In this document: piece after piece, positions 36,001-46,600 of the stretch
How the letters are laid out: each line of letters begins with the position of its first letter
How positions within the stretch are numbered: position 1 is the first letter of the stretch
Assembly: GCA_016296575.1 (NCBI GenBank)
Contig: JAEDJA010000010.1
Coordinates: 19,248 to 83,247, forward strand
DNA from: Treponema sp.
GTDB taxonomy: Bacteria; Spirochaetota; Spirochaetia; Treponematales; Treponemataceae
Direction of reading: 5' to 3'
DNA length: 64,000 bases
The notes under the pieces: generated by a model
The model's database searches: none
What the model was told of the DNA's origin: nothing
Seen by the model: only the letters and a program-made list of their open reading frames with translations
Position numbers and translations under genes: made by a program

Positions 36001-39000
36001 GTATTTGACAGTGTAAAAGCAGATACAAAAGAAGTTGATAAGAACCTTTATGTTCCAGGAGATCATACTATTACCATTACAGTAAGCGATGATAATGGTA
36101 TTTCAAAACTTGAATACCTTGATGGAACAATTTATAAAGCTCTTACTGATTCAAAAGGAACAAATCCTAAAATATATACACACAGGATTTCAGGTAAAGG
36201 AACTACATTTACTGGTTATAAATATAAGATTACAGACCTTTATGGTCGTGAAACAGAAAAGCAGCTGGAATACAATATTGATGCAGCTGATCCAACTGTA
36301 GACATGACAAAGGTAACAGTTTCTTCAAAACAGACAGCTGCAACAAGTAACCTTGCCAATACATGGTTCAATGAAAAGTCTCTTACAATCGTTGGTGCAA
36401 ACGGGGTTGTAAAAGATTTGAACCTTGAAAAAGAAGTGGCAGTTAGTGTAACAGGCGACAGTACTGATTCTTATGAAACAGAAATGACAGTAACTGGTGC
36501 TACAGCTGCAGAAAAAACCGGTAAATTTGAATATACACGCCGAATTAAAGAAGACGGTATTTCAAAACTTACCTTTACATTTAAAGACAAAGCAGAACGA
36601 ATAAAAACAGGTGAAATTTCTGTAAAAGTAGATACAAATGCACCTAAACTGAAAACAAAAGCAGGTGCTGCTGATTATACCGTAACAGGAATTAACAGTG
36701 AAAATTATACTTCTGGTGATTCTCTTAAAGTAAGTTTCAACGCTATTGATGAATTTGGCGGTACAAATGGTGAATCTTCTGCAAACAAAGCAAATGTATC
36801 AGGATTAAAAGTTGCCTATATTGGTACAAAAGATGCATTTACCGTTGATGATGCTATAACTACTATTGATCTTACTGGAAAGGAAGCAGGTGTTACAGAC
36901 AAATCTATTGATATTTCTGGATACACAGGAAACCTTAAACTTTACCTGCTTCTTGTAGATGGTGCAGGAAATAAATCGGAATATACAAAAATTGCTGATT
37001 TCAATATTGACCGTACAAAACCAGAAGTAACAATTGATACCGTAAAAGATGCAGACAACACAACACCTGAAACAGAGATTAACAAAATTCTGGTACTTAC
37101 TGGATCTGTCAGCGAAGATAACCTTCCATCTGGTGCAAAGGCAAAACTTTACGTTGTAACAAAAGGTGCCACAGTAGCCGCAAATGCAAAAGCAGTTGAA
37201 GAAAAAGAAATCGATCCTTCAACAAAAGCATGGTCTATTTCATATGTTACAAGTACAGATGGTGAAAAAGACTTTGTTGTTCAGGTAACTGATAAATCAG
37301 GTCTTATTGGAGAAAACAGAAAAACACTTACAGTAAAACAGGATACAGACCGTCCGTTTGTAACATTCAAAAACATCAGTAAAAAACCTGTAATTACTTT
37401 GAATGAAGGAAAAATTACCGGTAGTATTTCCGATGATGATGACACAGATTCAGCTGTAGTTTCAAAACTTGAGTTCATGCTTACTTATGGTTCAGAGAAT
37501 ACAAAAGTAAACTTCGGTACAGCTGAAAGTCCAAATTACTGGAAAGAAGCAACTGTTACAGGTGACTCATGGGAAATTGACATCGGTAATACTGACCGAA
37601 CATACACTTTGTATACAAAAGTAACCGATAATAAGGGAACTGTCTTTACAAATGCCACAGCAGCTGATGCAGGTTTGCCAGAAGGAACAACAATTGTAAA
37701 TCCAAAACTTCTTACAGCTGGTGTTGCCGAAGATCCTACAACTGACCCATACATATTCAGCGTAGACTGTACTCCTCCTAAAATTGATAGCGTAAAAGTT
37801 GCACTTAAAGCATACAATGCATCTACTAATACTTATGCTGAAAACTACGGAAACTTTGAAACATTCGTAGATAACCAGATTTACGGTGGTAAAGAAAAAC
37901 GATACGCAGGTCTTCAGATTAAGGCTCATGATGAGATCACAACAGATCCTAAAGACCTTACAGTTTCAGTACAGCTTGGAGAAGCAGCCGCAGTAACATT
38001 AGGTGAAAGTAATTACGATGCTACTACTAAACTGTACACATACGACATTGATTTCTCAGATATTAAAACAGTTACAAACTCAAGTGGTACATTGGATCAG
38101 CAGGATGATGGAACACTTATTATCTTTGTAAATGTTGCTGATAAATCTGGAAAACCGGTAACAGAAACACACTTCCTTACCGTAGATAATGTTGGTCCAG
38201 ATATTGTAGAAAATGTTTCTCCTTCACGTACTACAACAATGACCAGTCTCTTTGATATGTCAGGTACAGTTCGCGATAACGAAGGTGGTATTGGTGTAAA
38301 AAAACTGTCATATTGTGTTCCAGAATTTACAGGTGAAAGTGGAACAACAAAACCAACAGAACCAACAAGTGATAGCATTAAATGGATTAACAGTTCAACA
38401 GCAGATAATCCTACAAACCTCACATTTACAGGCGGAGTTTCTTTCAGTATTCAGTTCAAAGGTGAATACGCATTGAACAAGAATGGAACAGAGATTAAAG
38501 ACGAATATGAAGGCTATCTTGAAAACGATCTTTATCAGATTCCAGTCTGGTTCAAAATTGAAGATGAATATGGTAACGTTGGATACAATACAGATAATAC
38601 AATCAAATATGATCCAAACGGCGACCGTCCAACACTTACAGTATTGAACCCAGTTGAAAATGAATCTGTTCGTCTTTATTCAGGTGAATTAAAACCTTAC
38701 GTTGTACTTGGCGGTACATTCAGCATGCAGGGTATTGCTTCCGATGATGAAGGAATTTCTGGTGTATATGTACAGTATGATTACAATGGTGATGGAGAAT
38801 TCAACGATACAGATAAAGAATGGCTTGAAAGTAAAGGTTATACGGTAAAAACTCTGGAAGAATGGACTAAGGAAGCTCTTGAGATTACTTCAGAGGGAAC
38901 AACTGGTCTTCCAGCTGCACGTAAAAATGAATGGGCAATTAGAGTAAACGGAACTACAACATGGAATACCACATTTAATACCGATGAACTTCCAGAAGAA

Positions 39001-42000
39001 ACAAAAAAATGTCTGGAAATTGGTAAAACAAAAGATGATGGTACTCCAATGAACCCAGATAATGACACAATGAATGTTCGTATTTGTGCTGTAGATGCTG
39101 ATACATCAAACGGTGCTTGTGTAAGTGGTTGGGATCTTATTCATGTATCTGTAAACCGTTCTATTCCACAGATTAATCTTAAACTTAAGCGTTATGATTT
39201 AGATCCAAATACTAATGCTTCTGCTAAAGTAGTTGAAGAAAAGCCATATTCAAAAGATGTTTATCTTACAGGTAAATACTGGTTCCTTGAAGGTGACGTA
39301 AAAGATACAGATGGTATTAACTCTATTGGTTATTCAAACTCAACAATCTTTAGTGGTTACGCAGTAGACAATGGAGATATTGCAACTGGAGATGCCAACA
39401 CAACAGCCGCTTCTCATGCTACAAAAGTGGACATTGAAAACAATGAAAATGCCCATAACTTTACTTTAAAAATTCCAATCACTACTGAAGAAAATGTAAA
39501 TACATTAACCAGATTTACTCTTACCATTACAGCACAGGATAACAATGGTGATATGAACAAACGTAAGACAAAATCTGAAAGTTACTATATCAACATTGAT
39601 AATACTGCTCCTGAATTCTGGAAGGGAGAAACAGATGGAAATGGTATCCCTAATGAAGCAGAATTTAGCGTATATCGTGATGGTTATGGTGGAACAGATC
39701 TTAATGATGAAAACAATCTGCAAGAAAACTATCTGCGAAACTACAATGGTCCAAAAATGACTATTGGTTCGGCTGCAAAAGAAACAGGATCTGGTTTTGA
39801 TAAAGCAGTATTCTATTTCAAACGAACAGGAAAGAACGTAGTTTATAATGTTCAGAAAGCTTCAACAGATAATGTAACTACTGAATCTACTGCAAATGCA
39901 ACATCATATGCTAATGCAGAGGGAAAAGTATATGAAGAGAATTATGGAAACTTGTTCTTCAAAGATAATCTTCCTGTACTTAAGAAAGAAGTAAGTCGTG
40001 ATGAATCAAATGTTTACAAACTGGGCTTAACTGGGATTGGATCAAATACCAATATTCACGTAGGTGGACTTGTTTACATTGGTGGTTCATATAGAACGAT
40101 TAGTAAAGTAGAAGCTGACTATGTTGAAATTAGTGGTGACTCAGTACCGCTAAGATACACTGACGCATACTTTGTTTATGCAAGTGTAGTAGATACATCT
40201 GGAGAAGATGGCAGTAATCCAAATGAAAATGGTGATAAAGACGGCTTGTTTGAAAGTCTTACAATCAGAAATGATTTTGCTGTTTGGGATGCCACCTTCA
40301 ACACTGCAAATATTCCTGACGGTCCTATTGAACTTCATGTTGTAGTATTTGATAAAGCTGGAAACGTAAATCACAATTATGTAGAAACACGTATCTGGAA
40401 TAATCCACCTCGTCTTGCAAAAGTAGCCATTGGTACTGACTTAAATGGTGATGGCAATATTTCTAAAAATGATGGGGAAATTAGTGAATTTGAACATACA
40501 AAACTCACAACTTCTGATGGTGACTACTTCCGTGAGGATGGTAAGTACTACAATCAGGTTTGGAACATCACTTACGATTATGCAAAATCTAAACTTAAGG
40601 ACGATAAATCTATTGACTGGAAGATTAAGAACAAGCTCTATGTAAAACCAGAATTTGTTGGTGGAAACGGAGATATCTACTATAAATACACTAAAGAGGT
40701 TGGAAACGGAGAGGGTAAAAAACTTACTACCGCTTCTACAGGTGATTTCTCAAGTGTAACTGCATATACAAATAACGCTGTTCTTGGAAAACTTCAACCA
40801 AACGACGATACAAATGGATATATTGAACTTATAAATAATGTAATCGATTCAACAACCGGTGAATACAGCGGAGAAGGAGATGTTACTCCAAACACTTACC
40901 AGTTCAGCTTCTGGGATTCAACAGACGATCTTATACCAGGTAGCAAAACAGAAGGTGAAGCTTCTCAGTGGACCGTTCTGAACGTTGAACTGGCTCAGGA
41001 TCTTGTGGACAGCATTGCACCAACAGTAACTATTACACCGTTCTTCTGGAAAGGACGTGGTAGTGGCAATAACTCCGTACAGTGGAAAACTGTAGATGGT
41101 GAAGAAATAGCTCTTGGTCATATTGAACTTGAAGGCGATTTTACAGGAACAGATCTTACTGGATATACTGTTCCTGCAGCTGATCCTATTGGTACAGAAG
41201 GACAGGCTGGTTATGTTCCTGCCCGAGCTGCTACAGACTTTGGTAACGACCCTAAAGTTTCTGGAAAAATTGTAATTCGTGGTTCAATCTATGATGAAAC
41301 TCGCCTTGAAACACTTAAGTTCAGTTTTGATGACCTTATGGCAGAACAGACTTATGAATACAATAACACTAACAAAACCTGGACAGGTACTATGTCTGGA
41401 GATGGCTGGTCTTTAACATTGAATAATACAGCTGCTTCTCAAGATGGACACACAGTTACATGGGAACTTAACATTGATACTGCCAAACTTACAGGAAAAG
41501 CTGGTCTCGATAAATGTGTAAGAGTAAGTGCTTATGATGGTGATTACGACAATACTAATGAAAAAACAGAAACATACCAGATGGACGTTGTTCCATATGT
41601 TGTGGAGGTTATAACTGAACTTTCTTCATTGAACGCCAACGCAAGTATTTACAACCGCACAGCTTTGGGTCACTATCTAGTACGTGGTGCCGCAAGAAAT
41701 GCTGCTTCTGGAAAAATGAACACCACAAAAGGTGAAACAATAACCTTTAAGGGCTTCAACTTGAATGTAAATGATACAGCCAGCGATAATTATGAAGAAG
41801 TTACCAAAGAAGTAACCCCTGATATGACTTCTGGAGAATTTGTTCCAACAGTAAACGGTATTCCTGCCATCAACAACATTAATAACAACAATGCCAAAGG
41901 TGCATATACAGGTACTATTACTGACGATATAGGTAAAGGTGCCTCTTATGACTCAGAATACGAAACTCTGGTAAAATGGGCTTACAACCGCCTTCCAAAC

Positions 42001-43563
42001 AACGAAAACAACAACCTCCTGAACGATGACATCTACTTCGACGTATGGGACATCAACGACCGAGCAGCGGTACCAGCTCAGGGAAAACTTGAAGGCGTTC
42101 ATATGTCTATTGCACCTGCTACAAGTGTTTATAATAACAAGAATATGATTCAGTTTGGTGCAGCCTTTGGTAATATGATGTTTGGTCTGGGAACAACAGG
42201 AGAAACAGGAACAACTCCATATTCACTTGCTTCTTGGAATACTCGAGGTACTCAAAATAGTGACTCCATTATGGTAGGAGGAAATGGATTCCACATTGAT
42301 GGAAACGGAAATACATGGGCAACCAACTATAACGGTGAAGAAATTGAAGTTTATGCCGTTGTAGGCTCTTTGTTTGGAAATACCGACATGAAAGATCATA
42401 CGAGAGCCAACTCTCAGATAGGTCTTGAAAAATATCAGCAGGATGGAAACCGTATGAAGACTCGATTCCAGTCTACATCTATGGCTTCTACTACAGGTGA
42501 TAAGCTAACAAATCTGTATCTTGCATATTATGATGCTCTCAATGACCAGATACGCTTCCGAGCAGGTGGAATTAACGGTGATACGGCTGGTGATGGCTAT
42601 GGGCAGCTTAAAAATGCTTATAAATCCATATCATCAACTACTGATGCCAAATACAACACCGACATCAAAAATGTTCAGGTAATTGCAGGAAGTTCTACAG
42701 CACTTGGGGCAGGTCCTTCAATTGGTAAATCTCGAAATGCCGGAAACTTTGTCTCTATTGATGTAATAAAAGCAAACTCAAAAGGTAATTCAAAATCAAC
42801 TGATGTAGTTGTAGCTGTTTGGTACGATGCGACTAATAACCAGATGATGTACAGTTATACAGAATCACCACTCAAAAACTCTGGTGCTGCTACTGGTGAT
42901 AATGGAGAAATTGATAACCCTGCTGGCGGTTGGTCTGATCCAGAAACAATCTTTACTGGTGGTGGTGAATACTGTCAGATTAAAGTAGATGCAAATGGTG
43001 GTATTCATATGGCAGCTTATGCCAACGGTAACCTTGAATATGCATACAAATCAAGTTATACAGGAGCAACTGTTACAACTACAGTAGATTCCATTTTTGA
43101 CACTGGTACTCACGTTACACTTGATGTAGCTCTTGTTGATTCAAAACCTGTTCCATATATCGGTTACTACGCAGGTTCAAAACCAAAATATGCTTATCTC
43201 AAAAAAACTGATGATTATACATCAGAAGGACTTTCCGGAGTAGTTTCTGGTTCCGACTTGGTTAATCAGAACTGGGAAATCAGTGTAATACCAACAAAAA
43301 GTACACTTTGCCTTAGTTCTGCAGAAAAGATTAACGTAGGTGTATGGAAAACAAATAAAGGCGTTCTAAACTGGTCTACAACAGACGGGAATGCTATAAG
43401 TGAAACTAAAACTAACATAGGTACTACAACCTGGACTCAGAAGAGTACAAGTACAACAGCAACTGTATACGGTAACGGTACCAAAAACGGTGTTGTAGCC
43501 TACGTTGTTGAAAACAAGGGTACTAATTCCATCACCTGTCTAGAAACCGCACAAAAGCGCTAG
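30016..43563 (+). CDS. Giant Ig-like repeat lipoprotein 1
   Basis: The gene encodes 4,515 residues without interruption. ATG at 30016 is preferred over 30010 because GAGGT lies 7 bases before it. A signal peptide ends in a lipobox (FTNISCEIGLG), so the protein should be lipid-anchored. About 20 Ig-like units follow, each opened by a boundary motif of the form (I/V)D-x-x-x-P, for example IDNTAPVF, VDTASPTL, IDRTKPEV and IDSTAPVF, spaced about 100-130 residues (nt 30490-39600). EF-hand-like loops lie at 38779-38814 and 40438-40473. The last 640 residues (nt 41585 on) form a different module with repeated LAYYDALNDQIRFRAGG, AVWYDATNNQMMYSY and IHMAAYANGNLEYAY strands, perhaps a beta-propeller, ending SCLETAQKR-like. 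It is probably a surface adhesin or fibre-binding protein; no catalytic motif is seen. Confidence 0.88.
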   Translation: MKNVRRFGKFFACGLFTFLFIFTNISCEIGLGEAVDIDRPTVEITYPSKETVPVIRDSFVMAGNTTDDKGVNYIKVTARNASTGVTYEPKVIQMNGITNGQWQINLNLPLDANNKPVDDTDPTSVFDHWELPDAKYSFEVEAIDWQNKSSGSASITLEIDNTAPVFIASKPGAESAAEATKFGTTLKVNGAVAEDHDVSYLKLEVFEIDANNDKTTPVTSLKQTNVPTAGGINVVFADLNRSGTLQNNFNTICGSDDKNDVPFWAELEFSDNAKEYKNPSAGGATDTTGNVTRSFYLSDSLAKKDLTKNKNVNEIKEALTAVGTSDIKTELDGLKKENVFFSLNRISNPTFHIGSNAYTNTSNSVSPKANKGMTVTVTYEAGKDQVNIDPASVRLYLIGPIANYTEDIGKKVFNTSDWITSSKTPKSALNGKKDYNEYTYTVDADKTKFGTAAKIPVYELENKTNANFHLIASATSLNFDYEISPKEKDQVNVSPRPTSETAVDLSSGSIYLLVAVGEDVEDHSIVCKEDNFYGFTAETSGTAPRPEFLNKTDTDLTEPEKTDNKTNLGMSSYTNSKEFVYKGKTTITDGATLKEVTYKVQIIDKDGKKVQTGTTSDGAAGGPVFKGKVTNASTGTWEISYPKDPNDTSNYVKDLGGNVGWHGWDGLTTGNYTVEFLVNATDSGDRTSGWIYRSVTMDIENPVFSITEVVPAIEKNSKKYVNGNASFKFEASDNTNIESITYDLKVAGKTKISNESAGKGPAGKIDWDSTASGTEGEEALTLDVKVTDKAGNTKTFSNVLSGYYVDQNTDKPVITLASADDNVNDKKTISTSKKNLFTNSSDKAANIDVTVEDDDALKRVKAYYVDPENETLSESDAQCFYNSDNVADNTKVNGKVKANLSIPLSKNGKPFEKGYYKVRIVVEDKNYNSASDKFSKNQTKDFFIGITNELPTIHVTTTDEWVKAGSRNEEAEKANVSEVSGKTVIYIKGEVNSVAKTVTPTYKIGNGTATLAEKIYPASNKFTDKIIIASTEKDKPVVVTYYSTDDYGQDSATEDYTIKIDGTAPSFTKASIKWKTNTETDLSIYSKTDNVVVIDTTAIDGSNKDSVDSGVESIEYIVSTTKTDNPDNTLGTWKPITIGETKEVTVADGISYIYVRTIDKVGNVGYYDKFGSSQDKKYLEVKADTNKPRIDNLTIDKEHTYGEKVTITGTASDSAGLDKIEVYLNNTKSKTISCSGDKTREFTIDLDTTTIAALTEGRVDVKVTATDVGGNDPTEKTAKFVYDKTGPALTVASPSASEWLNKNSVDVMLNITDAAKAEIKYVFYKMAASAPEIPNATSDSNKLNRVTETWSGWEKGITGTGTGANKTWKIPLTGLAQGEENKIWITAVDEYGNAEKPVSHVIKVDTASPTLSNTAFNNVVIGTETELIKNVKTFTLSGDFADTASKVTITAKRKDLNDPLTVTYTSAKTGKWSVSQSNLANGNYTYEITASDETGNSTTETVTITVDTETPAYTSLKVKSGENAEENYNTNGKWYSTSTLKLKGVWKDQYSGVKELKYWIKSDGTLTTEAALGTEDSTITSAIGADYATNYSWEFDQNFSFENGKKYLYVMPVDEAGNKGEIKCFKLYIDTEKPVLENVSKSTVYKQKGKDFTITGKLSDVHSGTRTTKPVVVTGKGEGSGGLAETEIASSTLNGDGTFTITVDGTKLKKSNGTYDSEYTITVTGYDNVNNHESTSFKLVIDGNGPKIETNNITKFYDQATRTVNGDVTIQGIITDTEDQVASRDISIYNADDVTVNGTTKAVTVKSGKTKLTLPAGTITDNNENDKANWNYKIDTTKLTNGSYVVALSAKDTAGNETVIGELLKVDQTTDTPVISPSNYNDAPTDANISAGTNRFDTAGNNKIMASIVDDDKLSSVKVEYSTTGIDGSWKIVKNAGKTNINNASYQLEAALVDENGDALLAGKYYLRITAVDTEGKTAGKVTDSFAISIDSTAPVFDSVKADTKEVDKNLYVPGDHTITITVSDDNGISKLEYLDGTIYKALTDSKGTNPKIYTHRISGKGTTFTGYKYKITDLYGRETEKQLEYNIDAADPTVDMTKVTVSSKQTAATSNLANTWFNEKSLTIVGANGVVKDLNLEKEVAVSVTGDSTDSYETEMTVTGATAAEKTGKFEYTRRIKEDGISKLTFTFKDKAERIKTGEISVKVDTNAPKLKTKAGAADYTVTGINSENYTSGDSLKVSFNAIDEFGGTNGESSANKANVSGLKVAYIGTKDAFTVDDAITTIDLTGKEAGVTDKSIDISGYTGNLKLYLLLVDGAGNKSEYTKIADFNIDRTKPEVTIDTVKDADNTTPETEINKILVLTGSVSEDNLPSGAKAKLYVVTKGATVAANAKAVEEKEIDPSTKAWSISYVTSTDGEKDFVVQVTDKSGLIGENRKTLTVKQDTDRPFVTFKNISKKPVITLNEGKITGSISDDDDTDSAVVSKLEFMLTYGSENTKVNFGTAESPNYWKEATVTGDSWEIDIGNTDRTYTLYTKVTDNKGTVFTNATAADAGLPEGTTIVNPKLLTAGVAEDPTTDPYIFSVDCTPPKIDSVKVALKAYNASTNTYAENYGNFETFVDNQIYGGKEKRYAGLQIKAHDEITTDPKDLTVSVQLGEAAAVTLGESNYDATTKLYTYDIDFSDIKTVTNSSGTLDQQDDGTLIIFVNVADKSGKPVTETHFLTVDNVGPDIVENVSPSRTTTMTSLFDMSGTVRDNEGGIGVKKLSYCVPEFTGESGTTKPTEPTSDSIKWINSSTADNPTNLTFTGGVSFSIQFKGEYALNKNGTEIKDEYEGYLENDLYQIPVWFKIEDEYGNVGYNTDNTIKYDPNGDRPTLTVLNPVENESVRLYSGELKPYVVLGGTFSMQGIASDDEGISGVYVQYDYNGDGEFNDTDKEWLESKGYTVKTLEEWTKEALEITSEGTTGLPAARKNEWAIRVNGTTTWNTTFNTDELPEETKKCLEIGKTKDDGTPMNPDNDTMNVRICAVDADTSNGACVSGWDLIHVSVNRSIPQINLKLKRYDLDPNTNASAKVVEEKPYSKDVYLTGKYWFLEGDVKDTDGINSIGYSNSTIFSGYAVDNGDIATGDANTTAASHATKVDIENNENAHNFTLKIPITTEENVNTLTRFTLTITAQDNNGDMNKRKTKSESYYINIDNTAPEFWKGETDGNGIPNEAEFSVYRDGYGGTDLNDENNLQENYLRNYNGPKMTIGSAAKETGSGFDKAVFYFKRTGKNVVYNVQKASTDNVTTESTANATSYANAEGKVYEENYGNLFFKDNLPVLKKEVSRDESNVYKLGLTGIGSNTNIHVGGLVYIGGSYRTISKVEADYVEISGDSVPLRYTDAYFVYASVVDTSGEDGSNPNENGDKDGLFESLTIRNDFAVWDATFNTANIPDGPIELHVVVFDKAGNVNHNYVETRIWNNPPRLAKVAIGTDLNGDGNISKNDGEISEFEHTKLTTSDGDYFREDGKYYNQVWNITYDYAKSKLKDDKSIDWKIKNKLYVKPEFVGGNGDIYYKYTKEVGNGEGKKLTTASTGDFSSVTAYTNNAVLGKLQPNDDTNGYIELINNVIDSTTGEYSGEGDVTPNTYQFSFWDSTDDLIPGSKTEGEASQWTVLNVELAQDLVDSIAPTVTITPFFWKGRGSGNNSVQWKTVDGEEIALGHIELEGDFTGTDLTGYTVPAADPIGTEGQAGYVPARAATDFGNDPKVSGKIVIRGSIYDETRLETLKFSFDDLMAEQTYEYNNTNKTWTGTMSGDGWSLTLNNTAASQDGHTVTWELNIDTAKLTGKAGLDKCVRVSAYDGDYDNTNEKTETYQMDVVPYVVEVITELSSLNANASIYNRTALGHYLVRGAARNAASGKMNTTKGETITFKGFNLNVNDTASDNYEEVTKEVTPDMTSGEFVPTVNGIPAINNINNNNAKGAYTGTITDDIGKGASYDSEYETLVKWAYNRLPNNENNNLLNDDIYFDVWDINDRAAVPAQGKLEGVHMSIAPATSVYNNKNMIQFGAAFGNMMFGLGTTGETGTTPYSLASWNTRGTQNSDSIMVGGNGFHIDGNGNTWATNYNGEEIEVYAVVGSLFGNTDMKDHTRANSQIGLEKYQQDGNRMKTRFQSTSMASTTGDKLTNLYLAYYDALNDQIRFRAGGINGDTAGDGYGQLKNAYKSISSTTDAKYNTDIKNVQVIAGSSTALGAGPSIGKSRNAGNFVSIDVIKANSKGNSKSTDVVVAVWYDATNNQMMYSYTESPLKNSGAATGDNGEIDNPAGGWSDPETIFTGGGEYCQIKVDANGGIHMAAYANGNLEYAYKSSYTGATVTTTVDSIFDTGTHVTLDVALVDSKPVPYIGYYAGSKPKYAYLKKTDDYTSEGLSGVVSGSDLVNQNWEISVIPTKSTLCLSSAEKINVGVWKTNKGVLNWSTTDGNAISETKTNIGTTTWTQKSTSTTATVYGNGTKNGVVAYVVENKGTNSITCLETAQKR
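38779..38814 (+). other. EF-hand-like calcium loop in giant lipoprotein 1
   Basis: The 12-residue loop DYNGDGEFNDTD has acidic or Asn residues at positions 1, 3, 5, 7, 9 and 12, the EF-hand/dockerin calcium pattern. A second loop, DLNGDGNISKND, lies at 40438-40473. Confidence 0.6.
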
Positions 43564-43632
43564 ATTAGGGCAAAAAAAGTAATAATTAAGTGAGTTTAAG
43601 ATATTGCCGATAAGAGAGATGAGGTAGTCTGT

Positions 43633-46600
43633 ATGAAGAGAATGAAGAAAAGACTTTTAAGAAATGCAGTATCAGCTGCTTTAACACTTCTATTAATTGG
43701 GTCAACTATTTCCTGTGAAGTAGGACTTGGTACCTCGGTTGACGTTGATCGACCTACAGTAGAAATTTCATATCCTCCTAAAAAAGAAGCAGTTATTCGT
43801 GACTGGTTCGTTGTCAGCGGTAATGCTGGTGACGATAAAGGCATGGATTATATTCGCGTTACTGTTACCAATCTCTCTTCAGGTGTACAGGAAGACGTTA
43901 TTACTCTCTCTCAGAACGGCTCAACACAGACTAACTGGAAAATTAAACTCAATGAAAATCCTGTTTATGATTCAGAATTGGGTATTTATCGTTACAAACT
44001 CCTTGATGGAAAATACTCTATTGATGCAGAAGCAGTGGACTTGGAAGGTAAATCTTCTGGTTTGTCTTCTATCGTAGTAGAAATTGATAATACTGCTCCA
44101 TTCTTTATTTCCAATAAACCTGGTTCAGAACTTGTAAATTACCCTTCAGAATATGGTTCCGACCTTAATATTGCAGGTACTGTAGCAGAAGACCACGACC
44201 TTTATAAAATGGAAATGGTTGTTACTAAATCAGACGGAACTTCAGAAACTCTTGTAAAAACAAATATCCCTACTGCAGATGTAGATAACGGTGTATCTTT
44301 TGCAAAATGGGACGATGATTCTACTAAATACAAAGTTCTCTATGGAAACAACATTGATGCCGGAGATATTACATTTGTTACCAGTATTACTCTGGAAGAC
44401 AGCGCTAAAGTTTTCCAGGATCCTTCTGATAAGGAAGGGGTTGCAAATGGTAATAAAACTAGTAATTTCTATATTACCGATAAACTTCATCAATTAATTG
44501 CTAAGAACCAAAAAGGTTTGAACGCCAGCGAAATTAAAGATGTTTTAAATGGAACCAGTACTCTTGATTCAACAATTCAGAATGAAGTAAAAACTGTTCT
44601 CAAAGAAAAGAAGTCTCCAAATGTATATTTCTCTTTGAACCCAAAAAATTCTCCTTCTTACAATATTGGTGCATTTGCTTATAAAACAAATGATAAAATT
44701 GGTGCTGAAGCAAGTAACGGTATGACTATTTCAGTACAGTATACTTCTGGTCTTGATCAGAAACAGATTGAACCTTCAAGTACAGCAGTTTATCTTCTTG
44801 GACCAGTTGTAACAAAAGATTATACAAGTAATAAAGCCGCCCTTGAAAAAGCAATTTTCGTTGATAAAAACTGGATTAAAGTTGCCAACAGCTTCGATGA
44901 AACTGCAGGAAAGTATAAACATGAACTTAACTGCGACGAAGAAACAGTTGAAGGAAACACATTATATTATTACACAACTAATGGCATCAAACTTGAAGTA
45001 AAGGAACTGGACAACGTAAATCCTAACTTTGCTATGGATCAGGCAAGTACCAGCTTTAACTATGAATATACACTTCCTGCCGGTATGAAAGCCGGACGTT
45101 ACTATTTTGTAGTAGCAGTAGGTAGAGATAAAGGATCTGACACAATTTCATGTGTTAATGGTTCATATTACGGTTTTAAAGGAATTTCCAGTGGTGGTTC
45201 CGATAAGGTAGTTATTGATGCAGAAAATAAAGCACAGAACCTGAACCTTAAAAACTCTTCATTTACAAATTCTAAAGTACTTAAGTATTCAGGTACTGTT
45301 GAATCAGATTTTGATATTGAAAAAGTAAAATGTAAAGTAAGTGTTAAAAAAGATGGTGTTGTTCCTGCAAATACTCCATTTGATTTACCACCACAAGAAA
45401 CATCAAACGCCTGGAGCTTTGAATTCAATCTTGACGATTATGCAAGCAGTTGGTATGAAGATGAAAAAGAATACGAATTGGAATTTGAATTTACTGGTGT
45501 TAAAACAGAAAGCCAGGGAGATACACCTTCTGAATCACGTAACGTTACTGTGGACCTGGTAAAGCCACAGGTAGACATTCAGGCAGTAACTCCTTATGTA
45601 GAAAGCGGTTCTGACGTTCTTTTGAACGATAAAGTAGAAATTGCTATCAGTGCATCAGATTCAAGTTTGGATTCATGGGATTTTACAATCAAGGTTGGTG
45701 GTGAAGATAAAACTGCTAAAATCAAGGCAGATGAAACATTTATTGCTGATAACACTGACTATATTAAGAACAGAAAAGTAATTATTCCAACATCTGCTTT
45801 TGATAATAAAACATTTGAAGTAATCATTACAGTTAAAGATAAGGCTGGAAATGATAATAAATATTCTACATCAGAGTACTTTAATAAAAAAACTGTAAAA
45901 ATTGATCAGTCTTCTGATTATGCACGTATTGAAGATGCTTCAGTAGACAGCACTTTGAATTTTGAGAACGATAGTCATGTAAAGACAATTAACGTAAATA
46001 CAAGGAACTTCTTTAATAAAGGTTCAGATTCGTCAGGAATCATTACATTAACTGCAAAAGATGATGATAATGTAATGACAGTTGAAGCATTCTATAAACT
46101 TAATGGGGAATCAGGTGATGGAACATCTTTCTATAAAGAAGAAAACATCAAAAAAAAAGAAGCAACAGTTCATATTCCTCTTAAAACAAGTACAAGTGCC
46201 TTTGCAACCGGTGACTATATTATTACTGTTAAGGTAACTGAAGAAAACAATAAAGTTACAACAGAAACATACAAGGTAGTTGTAGCCGATAAACCTGCCA
46301 TCCAGATTACTTCACAGAATGATCTGTTCAAACAGAAAGCTGAAACCGTTATGGTTATGGGTAAAGTTACAGGTAAAGATGTTACAATTACTGGAACTTA
46401 TAAAGTTGACGACGACGACACACCACAATCTATTGGTACTATTACTTATGATAAAACAAAAACTGGTACAGTAGAAATTGGTACAATTAAAGAAAACACA
46501 GATAAAACATCTGGAACTGTGACAGCCGAATATACAGCAAAAGATGTTTATGATCAGGTTTCAAACAAAGTAACTTATACATACAAAATTGATGGTACAG

